Positions 24,242 through 32,998 of a stretch of 64,000 bases of DNA are shown piece after piece. Where the stretch lies: positions 1 to 64,000 of the forward strand of contig JAUIEJ010000016.1 of assembly GCA_030428885.1 (NCBI GenBank), in the 5' to 3' direction. This DNA comes from Gemmatimonadota bacterium. GTDB lineage: Bacteria; Gemmatimonadota; Gemmatimonadetes; Longimicrobiales; Gaopeijiaceae. Numbering within the stretch: the stretch's first letter is position 1; every line of letters starts with the position of its first letter. A model generated the notes under the pieces. The model saw nothing but the letters and a program-made list of their open reading frames with translations. It was not told where the DNA came from and made no database searches. Made by a program: the position numbers and the translations under genes.

Positions 24242-25621
24242 ATGGTCGTGTCCCGCCGCCGCTTTCTCGGCGCCGCCGCCGTCTCCCTCGGTCTCGCCGG
24301 CCTGAAGTCCCTCTTCGACGCCGATCAGTTGCTGGCCGTGACGCCCACGGATCGGTTCGGGCCCCTGGTGGACGATCCCCAGGGCATCCTGGCGCTGCCC
24401 CAGGGCTTCACCTACCGCATCGTGTCCCGGGCGGGGGACTCCATGAACGACGGGCTCCTGGTGCCCTCGGCCCACGACGGCATGGCCACCTTTCCCGGGC
24501 CCGACGGCCTCACCCTCATCGTGCGCAACCACGAGGTGAGCTGGGGCTCGCCCGCCCAGCGCGGCCCCTTCGGCGAGGGCCACCGGCTGCTGGACACCAT
24601 CGACGCCACCCGCATCTTCGATCCCGGAAGCGGCGACGGACCGGCGCTGGGAGGCACCACCACCCTGCTCTACGACACCCGGGAGCAGCGCCTGGTGGGC
24701 CATCGACTCTCGCTGGTGGGCACGATCCGCAACTGCGCCGGTGGCCCCACGCCGTGGGGCAGTTGGGTGACCTGCGAGGAGACGGTGGAGCGGGCGGGCG
24801 ACGGGCGGGTCCACGACCACGGCTGGAACTTCGAGGTGCCGGCGGTCTGGGACGCCCCCCTGGCCGAGCCCGTGCCCCTGAAGGCCATGGGGCGCTTCAA
24901 CCACGAAGCCATCGCCGTGGATCCGGCGTCGGGGGCGGTCTACGAGACGGAAGACGACAACGAGGGACTGTTCTACCGGTTCCTCCCCCACGAGGCCGGA
25001 CACCTCCGGGCCGGCGGTCGCCTCCAGGCCCTGGCCGTGCGGGAGCAGCCGTCCCTGGACACCCGGAACCGGCGGCGGGACCTGGTGCCCCGGGGCCGGC
25101 GGTTCGAGGTCCACTGGATCGACATGGACGACGTGGAGTCGCCCGACGACGACCTGCGGCACCGGGGCTTCGAGGCCGGCGCCGCCCGCTTCGCCCGGGG
25201 CGAGGGCATCTGGCGGGGCGACGACGGCATCTACTTCGCCTGCACCAACGGGGGCCGGGAGGGCAAGGGCCAGATCTGGCGCTACGTGCCCAGTCCCTTC
25301 GAAGGCACGGAGCGGGAATCGGAGAGCCCCGCCACCCTGGAGCTCTTCGTGGAACCCAACGACTCCACCCTGGTGGAAAACGCCGACAACCTCACCATGG
25401 CGCCGTGGGGCGACCTCATCGTGTGCGAGGACGGCACCGGCGACGACTTCCTGGTGGGGGTCACGCCCCAGGGTGAGCTGTACCGCTTCGCCCACAACCT
25501 GACCGGGGGCGGGGAGTTCGCCGGGGCGTGCTTCTCGCCCGACGGGAGCACCTTCTTCGTGAACATGCAGGCTCAGGGGTGGACGTTCGCCATCACCGGG
25601 CCGTGGCACGGTCGGGGGTAG
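24242..25621 (+). CDS. PhoX/DUF839-family protein, Tat-exported
   Basis: A 459-residue protein that starts with a twin-arginine signal (SRRRFLGAAAVSLGLAGL), so it is probably folded with a metal cofactor before export. The body has the DUF839 pattern: a propeller-like protein with PQGFTYRIVSRAGDSM, VRNHEVSW, GTIRNCAGGPTPWGSWVTCEET, GRFNHEAIAVDPASGAVYETEDD, TMAPWGDLIVCEDG and FAGACFSPDG. PhoX-type members are Ca/Fe alkaline phosphatases. The residues CEET, NHE and YETEDD look like the conserved metal ligands, so phosphatase activity is plausible but not shown. It is divergent from the M28 gene across 94 bp. Confidence 0.87.
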   Translation: MVVSRRRFLGAAAVSLGLAGLKSLFDADQLLAVTPTDRFGPLVDDPQGILALPQGFTYRIVSRAGDSMNDGLLVPSAHDGMATFPGPDGLTLIVRNHEVSWGSPAQRGPFGEGHRLLDTIDATRIFDPGSGDGPALGGTTTLLYDTREQRLVGHRLSLVGTIRNCAGGPTPWGSWVTCEETVERAGDGRVHDHGWNFEVPAVWDAPLAEPVPLKAMGRFNHEAIAVDPASGAVYETEDDNEGLFYRFLPHEAGHLRAGGRLQALAVREQPSLDTRNRRRDLVPRGRRFEVHWIDMDDVESPDDDLRHRGFEAGAARFARGEGIWRGDDGIYFACTNGGREGKGQIWRYVPSPFEGTERESESPATLELFVEPNDSTLVENADNLTMAPWGDLIVCEDGTGDDFLVGVTPQGELYRFAHNLTGGGEFAGACFSPDGSTFFVNMQAQGWTFAITGPWHGRG

Positions 25622-25682
25622 CCCACCGCCGCGGCGGCACCCATCTTTGCGGCCCGTCGCACCCCCTCGGAGCCGCCTGCCC

Positions 25683-27140
25683 ATGATCCGTCGCCTGCCC
25701 CCCACCGCCGTGCTCGCCGCGGCCGCCCTCGCTGTCGCCCCTTCGCCTGGTCGCGGCCAGGACGCCGACCACGCCTTCGTGCTGGACCACGTGGCCGCGG
25801 AGCAGGAGCTCCACGCCGCCACGGCCATGGACATCTGGAACCTGGCCGAGGTGGGGTATCAGGAGATGGAGAGCTCGGGGCTGCTCCAGGAGCGCCTGCG
25901 GGAAGCGGGCTTCCGGGTGGAGACCGGGGTCGCGGGGATCCCCACGGCCTTCGTGGCGGAATGGGGCGAGGGCGGACCGGTCATCGGGATCCTGGCCGAG
26001 TTCGACGCCCTCCCGGGGATCACGCAGGAGGCGGTACCCGAGCGGTCGCCGCGGGACGATGTGGCGGCGGGCCACGCCTGCGGCCACCACCTCTTCGGCG
26101 CCGGCTCGGTGGCGGCGGCCCGGGCCACCAAGGCGTGGCTGGAGAGCACCGGCACGCCGGGCCGGATCCGGCTGTACGGAACGCCCGCCGAGGAAGGCGG
26201 CGCCGGCAAGGTCTACATGGTGCGCGAGGGGCTGTTCGCCGACGTGGACGCCGTGCTGCACTGGCACGCCGACAGCCGCAACAACGCCTCGCCCCGGACT
26301 TCCCTCTCCAACAAGTCGGCCAAGTTCCGCTTCCGGGGCATTTCGGCCCACGCCGCCGCGTACCCGGAACGGGGGCGCTCGGCCCTGGACGGGGTCGAGG
26401 CCATGAACATGATGGTCAACATGATGCGGGAGCACATTCCCCAGGAGTCCCGCATCCACTACGTGATCACCAGCGGCGGATCGGCGCCCAACGTGATCCC
26501 CGACTTCGCCGAGGTCTACTACTACGTGCGCCACCCCGACGCCTCCATGGTGGCCGAGTTGTTCGAGCGGGTCGTGGCCGCCGCCGAGGGCGCCGCCCTG
26601 GGCACGGGCGTCGACGTGGACTACGAGGTGATCCACGGGCTCTACTCACTGTTGCCCAACGACGCCCTCCAGGAGGTCATGTACGCCAACCTGTTGGAGG
26701 TGGGCGGGGTCGAGTACACCCCGGAGGAGCGGGCCTTCGCCGAGATCATCCAGCGCTCGTTCGAGGGCACGCCGCCCGCCATCGAGTCCGCGGCGGACAT
26801 CGAGGAGTACGGGTTTCTCTCCGGCGGCGGCAGCACCGACGTGGGCGACGTGAGCTGGGTCGTGCCCACCGGGGGACTCCGGGCCGCCACCTGGGTGCCC
26901 GGAACGGCGTCCCACTCCTGGCAGGCCGTGGCGGCCGGGGGCACTACGATCGGGGCGAAGGGCATGGTGGTGGCGGCCAAGACGCTGGCCCTCACCGCCG
27001 TGGATCTCTTCCGGAATCCCGCCACCATCGACGCCGCCCGGGCCGAGCGGGCGGAGCGCGTGGGGCCCGACTACGTCTACACCCCGCTCCTGGGCGACCG
27101 TCCGCCGCCCCTGGACTACCGGGCCGGCGCAGGCAACTGA
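25683..27140 (+). CDS. Exported M20-family amidohydrolase (AbgB-like)
   Basis: A 485-residue zinc hydrolase with a signal peptide (LPPTAVLAAAALAVAPSPGRGQ). Catalytic marks are ILAEFDALPG, the GHACGHHLFGAG metal site, the TPAEEGGAGK glutamates, HWHADSRN, and the dimerisation-domain FRGISAHAAAYPERGRSALDGVE. These fit the AbgB/p-aminobenzoyl-glutamate hydrolase branch of M20, which splits amide bonds of folate fragments or N-acyl amino acids. Export to the periplasm is unusual for AbgB. The ATG at 25683 directly precedes the signal peptide. Its last 25 bases overlap the convergent TPR gene. Confidence 0.88.
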   Translation: MIRRLPPTAVLAAAALAVAPSPGRGQDADHAFVLDHVAAEQELHAATAMDIWNLAEVGYQEMESSGLLQERLREAGFRVETGVAGIPTAFVAEWGEGGPVIGILAEFDALPGITQEAVPERSPRDDVAAGHACGHHLFGAGSVAAARATKAWLESTGTPGRIRLYGTPAEEGGAGKVYMVREGLFADVDAVLHWHADSRNNASPRTSLSNKSAKFRFRGISAHAAAYPERGRSALDGVEAMNMMVNMMREHIPQESRIHYVITSGGSAPNVIPDFAEVYYYVRHPDASMVAELFERVVAAAEGAALGTGVDVDYEVIHGLYSLLPNDALQEVMYANLLEVGGVEYTPEERAFAEIIQRSFEGTPPAIESAADIEEYGFLSGGGSTDVGDVSWVVPTGGLRAATWVPGTASHSWQAVAAGGTTIGAKGMVVAAKTLALTAVDLFRNPATIDAARAERAERVGPDYVYTPLLGDRPPPLDYRAGAGN

Positions 27141-27973
27141 GGCGGGGGCAGCTCGTCGAGCATGCGCCGGACGTCGGCCTTGAACCGGTCGTCCACCGGG
27201 TAGATCGACGGGAGGGCCAGGGTCGCCTCCCAGACGTCCCGGGCCTCCTGGGGCCGGTCCAGCGCCGCCAGGGTCTCGCCCAGGTCCCGGGCGAAGAGGA
27301 CCGTCGCCGGGTCCACCTCCACGGCGCGGCGGTGGTGCCGCAGAGCATCGTCCCAGTTGGCTTCCTTCAAGGGGTCGATGCTGAAGAGGAGTCGGCCGAT
27401 GAACCGCTCGAAACCCGAGAGGCTCATGACCTCCTGGTTGAGCTTGCCCAGGATGTTGTGGGCCCCCGGATGGTCCGGCTCGAGCTCCAGGATGCGGTGC
27501 GTGAGGTCCCACACTCGCTGCACCAGCCGGGTCGACGTCCGGGGTCCGTGCTGGAGCGCCTCCCGACCCAGCGACGCCGCCGCCCAGTAGAGCACGTCGG
27601 GGTCGTCGGGCTCGAGGGCCACGGCGGCCTCACCGAAGTCGCCGGCCCGGACGAACCACGCCTCCTCCACCTCGGATCGGGTCTCCAGGATCCCCAGCAT
27701 GAGGGACACCTGGGCCGCCCGCCACAGGGCCCCGGCGTCGGCCGAGTCCCGCTCGATGCGGAGTTCCAGGCGCTGGAGGGCGTCGGCCAGACGGTCCTCG
27801 GTGAGGAGCGCGTCGATGGTGGCATCGGCCAGGGGATCGCCCGTGGCGGCCTCCAGGGGAGGCGGAGGGGCCAGAGGCTGGGACGAGACCGGCTCCGCCG
27901 AGAGACCCGGAAGGAGCGACACCGCGACCCATCCCGGGAGGCTGCGGACCGAACGGACGAGGCGAGAGGGCAT
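27116..27973 (-). CDS. Exported TPR-repeat protein
   Basis: A 285-residue protein from the ATG at 27973 with a signal-peptide-like start (SLPGWVAVSLLPGLSAEPVSSQ). It has tetratricopeptide-type helices: ALQRLELRIERDSADAGALWRAAQVSLMLG, FGEAAVALEPDDPDVLYWAAASLG, the HRILELEPDHPGAHNILGKLNQEVM block, and a closing DDALRHHRRAVEVDPATVLFARDLGETLAALDRPQEARDVWE. The GKLNQEV and SIDPLKEANWDDAL patterns resemble bacterial relatives of RMD1-type TPR proteins. The role is probably protein-protein scaffolding. The gene sits 104 bp downstream of the hydrogenase-like gene on the same strand and overlaps the M20 hydrolase 3' end by 25 bp. Confidence 0.8.
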   Translation of the reverse strand: MPSRLVRSVRSLPGWVAVSLLPGLSAEPVSSQPLAPPPPLEAATGDPLADATIDALLTEDRLADALQRLELRIERDSADAGALWRAAQVSLMLGILETRSEVEEAWFVRAGDFGEAAVALEPDDPDVLYWAAASLGREALQHGPRTSTRLVQRVWDLTHRILELEPDHPGAHNILGKLNQEVMSLSGFERFIGRLLFSIDPLKEANWDDALRHHRRAVEVDPATVLFARDLGETLAALDRPQEARDVWEATLALPSIYPVDDRFKADVRRMLDELPPPQLPAPAR

Positions 27974-28077
27974 GGGGAAACGATCGGGCCCGGGGGGGGC
28001 TCCCACAAGCCCGCCGAACACACCGTGGCCGCCCCGGCCCCGGACGGTTACCGGGCGGTCGTCTCCCCGACCTCGCC

Positions 28078-29520
28078 TCAGCAGGCCGCGCAGGGATCGA
28101 AGGACCGGACAGCTCGGAGGATCTCCAGAGGCCGGTCCGGATCGAGCACCTCCGCACCGTTCACCGCACCCGCCAGGAGTCCCAGGGTCCACGCCGACGG
28201 CGACACGATGTGGTAGTCCACCACCACGCCGTCGTCCAGATCGACGCGGTGGGCCACCACGCCCCGGGGTCCCTCGTGGAATCCCACCCCCCGGCGCCGG
28301 CCCGACGGAAGGGTCGGAGGCACGAACGCCGGGCCCTCGCCCGATGCCAGACCGCGGTCCGCCCGGTGCCAGTGCTCCAGGGCGAGATCGGCCAGGGCCG
28401 CGGCCCGGATGGCCCGAGCCACGTGCCGCCCCCGGGCCGACGCCAGCGCCTCGGGGGACACGGCCGTCTCCCGGCCCGCCACCTCGGCCCATCGGCACAC
28501 CGCCGGGTCGCCGGCGGCGAGTCCCGCCAGGACCTGGGCGACCGCCCCCACCTCCACGACCCGTCCGTGAAACCGGGGGGCGTGGGCGAGCCCGTCCCGG
28601 AGGCGCTCCCCCTCCCAGCGCACGAAGGTCTCGGCCCCCTCGCCGTCGACGGAGCTCGCGCCCCCGGACAGGTCGAAGCCCGGCGCCGGACCCCGGTGGG
28701 GAAACTCGGGCACGGCCAGGTACCCCTCCGCCCCCCCGCCCCGCCCAGGTTCCCCGGGCGCCAGAGTCGCCAGGGCCAGGGCGTCGGGGAGGTACACCTC
28801 GTGCACGAACGCCCGCAGTTGGTCCAGGAGCTCCCTCACTGCGTCCAGATCCCGCCGAGCGACGCCCTGGACCACCCCGCCCACCGCCAGGGTGTCCACC
28901 CGGGGGGCCTGCCCCCCCAGGAGGGCCACGACCCGGGTCGCGGCTCGCCGCGCCTGCCGAGCGGCGATCCCGTGGGAGACGAGCACCAGGGCCCGCTCGG
29001 GATCGGGCAGGAGCCCGGGATGGCCGGAATACGGCGACACCAGACCGTGGCGCCTCGCCCGGGCCCGCCGCCGGCGAAGCCGATCCTGGACGTCGAGCAG
29101 GCGGGCCGCCGGCTCGCCGTGGCGTCGGGCCGCCACCGAGGCGTCGGCGTGGAGCGCCAGGTCGAGGTCGAACCAGTCGGGCACGGCGCCCTGGTAGAAA
29201 TGCCGAAGGGCGGCGGCGACGCCGTGGGCCCCGCTCATGAGGTTGCGGAGGTGCCGGGCGCTGCAGGGCACAGCGAGGTCCAGGGCGTCCTCCACGGCCC
29301 GGACGGCGGCCAGGGCGTGGCCCGGCCCGCAGGTGCCGCGACAGATGCGCTGGGCCGCGAGCCAGGCGTCCCGGGGATCCTGCCCGACCAGGGCGGAGGG
29401 TGCACCGGCCCAGGGAGGGCGGGAGGGGCGCACCGCGGCGACCCGGCCACCCTCCACGGTGAGGTCGAGGCGGAGGCGGCCGTCGACGCGGGGCACCGGA
29501 TCCAGGACGATGGAGGGCAT
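28078..29520 (-). CDS. Orphan [NiFe]-hydrogenase-like large subunit, shortened and divergent
   Basis: A 480-residue protein that aligns by eye to the group-1 uptake-hydrogenase large subunit (HyaB/HupL) along its length: LDPVPRVDG at the start, GQDPRDAWLAAQRIC, GPGHALAAVRAVEDA, LRNLM, HFYQGAVPDW, VYLPDALAL, the RRGVGFHEGPRG block (Arg419) and a final RPLEILRAVRSFDPCAAC. Family members oxidise or sense H2 at a Ni-Fe centre held by four cysteines. Departures: the first cysteine pair is C60-RGT-C64 (three residues between, not two); the usual RIEGH glutamate is Asp13; the protein stops exactly at the fourth cysteine, C480, lacking the terminal His and cleaved tail; it is about 115 residues shorter than HyaB. 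No small subunit, cytochrome b or hyp gene is nearby. A repurposed or unusual hydrogenase-like protein is the best reading. Confidence 0.78.
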   Translation of the reverse strand: MPSIVLDPVPRVDGRLRLDLTVEGGRVAAVRPSRPPWAGAPSALVGQDPRDAWLAAQRICRGTCGPGHALAAVRAVEDALDLAVPCSARHLRNLMSGAHGVAAALRHFYQGAVPDWFDLDLALHADASVAARRHGEPAARLLDVQDRLRRRRARARRHGLVSPYSGHPGLLPDPERALVLVSHGIAARQARRAATRVVALLGGQAPRVDTLAVGGVVQGVARRDLDAVRELLDQLRAFVHEVYLPDALALATLAPGEPGRGGGAEGYLAVPEFPHRGPAPGFDLSGGASSVDGEGAETFVRWEGERLRDGLAHAPRFHGRVVEVGAVAQVLAGLAAGDPAVCRWAEVAGRETAVSPEALASARGRHVARAIRAAALADLALEHWHRADRGLASGEGPAFVPPTLPSGRRRGVGFHEGPRGVVAHRVDLDDGVVVDYHIVSPSAWTLGLLAGAVNGAEVLDPDRPLEILRAVRSFDPCAAC

Positions 29521-29711
29521 GGTGAACCGCCTTGGGGGGGAGAGGCGAATTCCGCCCATAATAGGGCCCCCGGGCCCGTTTCGCGGTAGGGAGATCCCTC
29601 GCGCCGAGCGCGGGGACTCTTCCCCGGCCCCGGTGGTGAGGGACCCGGATTGCCCCCCCGTGCCCACCGGCGCAGGTTGCCCCGTAGCCCGTTCCCCCTG
29701 CCCCACCCGCC
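29521..29711. promoter_or_regulatory. Divergent intergenic region, hydrogenase-like gene / S9 peptidase
   Basis: A 191-bp gap with no reading frame I can support. It holds a TATTAT sequence on the minus strand (29558-29563), placed about 38 bases before the hydrogenase-like start, as a possible -10 box, but no good -35. An AAGGCGG-like ribosome site precedes that start. On the plus strand I see no clear promoter. Confidence 0.35.
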
Positions 29712-32486
29712 ATGATCATTCCGTCGTCGTTCTCCATCCCGTCGTGCCGGTCCGTCTTCGCGGGCCTCTGCGGGGCCCTTCTCCTGGTGCCCGCCGCCGC
29801 CGGCGCTCAGGACAAGCCGCCCATCACCTGGACCGACCTCATGCAGATCCGGCAGGTCGACGATGCGTCGATCTCGCCCGACGGCCGCTGGGTCGTCTTC
29901 ACCGCGGCCCCCGATCGAGGGGACGGAGAGGTGGTGGTCCGCGCGGTGGACGGCGAGGCCCGATTCACCGTGGCTCGGGCCGACAACCCCACGGTGTCCG
30001 ACGACGGCGCGTGGATGGCGGCCCGGGTGCTTCCGTCGCTGGAGGCCCGGGAGACCCGGGACGGGGGCCCGCCGCTGCGCAACGGCATGGCCCTCATGGC
30101 CCTCCCCTCCGGCGCCGTGGAGACCGTGGACGAGGTGCGGTCGTTCGCCTTCTCCCCCGATGGGGCCTGGCTCGCCTACCACCGCCACGCGCCGCGCGAC
30201 GACGACGAGGGCGCCGACGACGATGAGGGCCCGGAGGAAGACGACCCGGGGACGGAGCTCGTGCTCCGGAGGTTGGCCGACGGCACCCTCCGCACCCTTC
30301 CCTTCGTGCGGGCGTTCGCCTTCTCCGACGACGGAGGCCTTCTGGCCACGGTGGTGGGCTCGCCCGACGATGCCGAGGACGGCGTCTGGGTCCACGACCT
30401 GAGCGAGGGCGAGGTGACGGCGGTGGACAATCGACCCGACGGGGTCTACGGCGACCTGACCTGGGGAGAACACGACGCCGAACTGGCCGTGGTGGCAGCC
30501 GATCCCGCCGAGACCGAGGGTCGGCCCGCGTCGGGCGAGGTGGTGGTCTGGCGGGCCGACGAGGGCCCGGCCACCTGGGTGGCGGCGGACGACGCGCCCG
30601 AAGGCTGGTTCGTGCCCGTGGGTGCGGACCTGACGTGGAGCGAGGACGGGGCACGCCTGTTCTTCGCCTGGCGGCCGCTCCGGGACGACGAGGGCGCGCC
30701 CGCCACCGACGACGAGCCGGCCTTCGATGCCTACGACACCGACCAGATCCTCGACGGCCGCGGCGTGGACGTCTGGCACTGGCAGGACCCCCGCATCATG
30801 ACCCAGCAGAAGGTCGTGTGGAACCGGGAGAAGGAGCGCACCTACCGGGCCGTGCGGCATCGGGACGGGGCCACCGTGGCGCTGGGCGGCCTCGACCTTC
30901 CCGACGTGCGGATTCCCGAGGCCGAGTCCCCCGTCGCCCTGGCCACCTCCGACCTGCCCTACCGATGGGAGTCGACGTGGACCGGGGGAGCCGACGACGC
31001 CTACGTCGTGGACCTCGCCACGGGCGAGCGCACCCGGGTGGCCGAGGCCCTGGGGAGTTCCCCGAATCTCTCCCCCGACGGCCGCTTCGTCGTCTGGTGG
31101 CAGGACGCCGCGTGGTGGATCCACGACGTGGCGTCGGGCGACGCCCGGGCCCTGGGGGCCGACATCCCCGCCCCCCTGGCCGACGAGGACTGGGACTACC
31201 CGGACGAGGTCCCGAGCTACGGAGTGGCCGGGTGGATGGACGACGACGCCGCGGTGATCCTCCGGGACAAGTACGACCTCTGGGTGGTGCCCACCGACGG
31301 CTCGGCCTCGTGGAGCCTCACCGACGGTCGGGGCCGGGCCGAGCACCGGGTCTTCCGGCTCGAGAACGTGGACGGCCCCATCGCTCCGGGGCAGGAGCTC
31401 CTCCTGGAGTCCTACCACGACCTCCGGAAGAACTACGGATTCTACCGGGCCCGGGCCGGCGAGGCCGGGGTCACCCGGCTCCTGGAGGACGACAAGCGTT
31501 TCGCCTTCCTGGCCCGGGCCGACGACGCCGAGCGCATGCTCTTCACCCGGGAGGCGTACGATGAATTCCCGGACCTGTGGGTCGCGGATCCGGACTTCAA
31601 AAATCCGTCGAAGGTAACGGACGTAAATCCCGGCCTGATTGACCGTTACGCATGGGGCTCCGCGGAACTGGTGGAATGGTGGAGCCTCGACGGCACTCCC
31701 CTTCAGGGCGTGGTGATCAAACCCGGCAATTACCAGGAAGGACGCCGGTATCCGGTCCTCGTCTACTACTACCGCTTCTTCAGTCAGCGGCTCCACGAGT
31801 TCAACGACCCGTCGGTGAACCATCGCCCCAGCTTCCCCGTCTACGCCTCCGACGACTACGTGGTCTTCCTCCCCGATGTGCGGTTCGAGGTGGGAAGCCC
31901 GGGACTGGCCGCCACCAAGAGCGTGGTGCCCGGGGTGCAGAAGCTCATCGACATGGGGCTGGCCGATCCCGATGGGGTGGCGCTCCACGGGCACAGTTGG
32001 AGCGGGTACCAGACGGCCTTCATCGTGACCCAGACCGACCTCTTCGCCACCGCCGTGGCCGGGGCTCCGGTGGCCAACATGACCAGCGCCTACTCGGGGA
32101 TCCGGCTCGGCTCGGGGCTGGCCCGGCAGTTCCAGTACGAGAAGACCCAGAGCCGCATCGGGGGCTCCCTCTGGGAGAACTTCGACGAATACGTGGAGAA
32201 CTCCCCGGTCTTCTACGCCGACCGCATCGACACGCCCATGCTGATCCTCCACGGCGACGTCGACGACGCCGTGCCGTGGGAGCAGTCCATCGAGCTGTAC
32301 CTGGCGCTCCGGCGTCTGGGCAAGGAGACGGTGTTCCTCCAGTACCGGGACGAACCCCATCACCCCCAGCGGTACGCCAACAAGCTGGACTGGTCCATTC
32401 GCATGAAGGAGTGGATCGACCACTACACGAAGGGGACTCCGGCGCCGGCGTGGATGACCGAGGGCGTGCCCTACACGGGCAACTGA
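29712..32486 (+). CDS. Exported S9-family prolyl-oligopeptidase-like serine peptidase
   Basis: A 924-residue protein with a signal peptide ending AAAGAQ. The first 600 residues form a WD40/PD40-like beta-propeller with repeated SPDGRW/SPDGAW units, plus an acidic insertion (about residues 165-180). The C-terminal alpha/beta-hydrolase domain carries the catalytic Ser in LHGHSWSGYQT, Asp in HGDVDDAVPW and His in RDEPHHP. Such enzymes cut short peptides, often next to proline or small residues. The GHSWSGY elbow is a variant of GxSxGG. It is divergent from the hydrogenase-like gene and followed after 17 bp by a small zinc-ribbon gene. A peptide-scavenging role fits other exported peptidases in the window. 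Confidence 0.92.
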   Translation: MIIPSSFSIPSCRSVFAGLCGALLLVPAAAGAQDKPPITWTDLMQIRQVDDASISPDGRWVVFTAAPDRGDGEVVVRAVDGEARFTVARADNPTVSDDGAWMAARVLPSLEARETRDGGPPLRNGMALMALPSGAVETVDEVRSFAFSPDGAWLAYHRHAPRDDDEGADDDEGPEEDDPGTELVLRRLADGTLRTLPFVRAFAFSDDGGLLATVVGSPDDAEDGVWVHDLSEGEVTAVDNRPDGVYGDLTWGEHDAELAVVAADPAETEGRPASGEVVVWRADEGPATWVAADDAPEGWFVPVGADLTWSEDGARLFFAWRPLRDDEGAPATDDEPAFDAYDTDQILDGRGVDVWHWQDPRIMTQQKVVWNREKERTYRAVRHRDGATVALGGLDLPDVRIPEAESPVALATSDLPYRWESTWTGGADDAYVVDLATGERTRVAEALGSSPNLSPDGRFVVWWQDAAWWIHDVASGDARALGADIPAPLADEDWDYPDEVPSYGVAGWMDDDAAVILRDKYDLWVVPTDGSASWSLTDGRGRAEHRVFRLENVDGPIAPGQELLLESYHDLRKNYGFYRARAGEAGVTRLLEDDKRFAFLARADDAERMLFTREAYDEFPDLWVADPDFKNPSKVTDVNPGLIDRYAWGSAELVEWWSLDGTPLQGVVIKPGNYQEGRRYPVLVYYYRFFSQRLHEFNDPSVNHRPSFPVYASDDYVVFLPDVRFEVGSPGLAATKSVVPGVQKLIDMGLADPDGVALHGHSWSGYQTAFIVTQTDLFATAVAGAPVANMTSAYSGIRLGSGLARQFQYEKTQSRIGGSLWENFDEYVENSPVFYADRIDTPMLILHGDVDDAVPWEQSIELYLALRRLGKETVFLQYRDEPHHPQRYANKLDWSIRMKEWIDHYTKGTPAPAWMTEGVPYTGN

Positions 32487-32503
32487 CCCGGACGAGGCTC
32501 CCC

Positions 32504-32998
32504 ATGACCGACGACGGCCGGGCCCGCGACCGAGGGGTGGGGGTCGACGCCTTCACGACCCCCGTGCTCGTGGTCTGCCCCCGGTGCGAGGCCACGGCCC
32601 GGGTGGTGGCGGGGCCGGAGGGCCAGCGGGACGGCGGCGCCGGAGTGGAGGTCCGGGCGACGTGCACCGGGTGCGGCTACGCCCGCGCGGAATCGGTGAC
32701 CGAGCGCCGCCTCGGAGGACCCGAAGATCCGTGGCTGGGCCTGCCCCTGCGCCTCACCACACCCTGCTGTGGTGAGGTGCTGTGGGCCCGGAACGCCGAC
32801 CACCTGGCGTTCCTGGAAGACTGGATCGGGGCGCGCCTCCGGGAACGCTCCGAACCCTCGGCCGCCTCCCCCCTGCGCAATCGCCGCATGGCCAGCCGGC
32901 TGCCGTCGTGGATGCTGGCGGCCTCCAACCGGGCGGCCGTGGTGGCGGGGTTGGCCCGCCTGCGCGCCCTGCTTCCTCAGTCCCCTCGGAGGGCCTGA
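32504..32998 (+). CDS. Zinc-ribbon conserved hypothetical protein
   Basis: A 164-residue soluble protein. The first half has two CxxC pairs, VVCPRCEATARV and CTGCGYAR, about 28 residues apart, forming a likely zinc ribbon. Then come GLPLRLTTPCCGEVLWARNADHLAFLEDWIGARLRER and a basic RNRRMASRLPSWMLAASNR helix. This arrangement is familiar from small uncharacterised proteins of high-GC bacteria. No catalytic motif is visible; nucleic-acid or protein binding is plausible. It follows the S9 peptidase by 17 bp, and its last 22 bases overlap the end of the convergent ADOP permease gene. Confidence 0.72.
   Translation: MTDDGRARDRGVGVDAFTTPVLVVCPRCEATARVVAGPEGQRDGGAGVEVRATCTGCGYARAESVTERRLGGPEDPWLGLPLRLTTPCCGEVLWARNADHLAFLEDWIGARLRERSEPSAASPLRNRRMASRLPSWMLAASNRAAVVAGLARLRALLPQSPRRA

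Noticed and set aside
28078-29520. Reading the hydrogenase-like gene as a plain pseudogene
   Set aside because: The frame is open for 480 codons, with four cysteines, the GPRG arginine and many family blocks conserved, and no frameshift or internal stop. Decay would be expected to break these first.
29235-32423. A 1062-codon open frame on the minus strand opposite the S9 peptidase
   Set aside because: It is antisense to a protein with full catalytic motifs, its translation is low-complexity (Val/Gly/His/Pro rich), and such long shadows are expected at this GC content.
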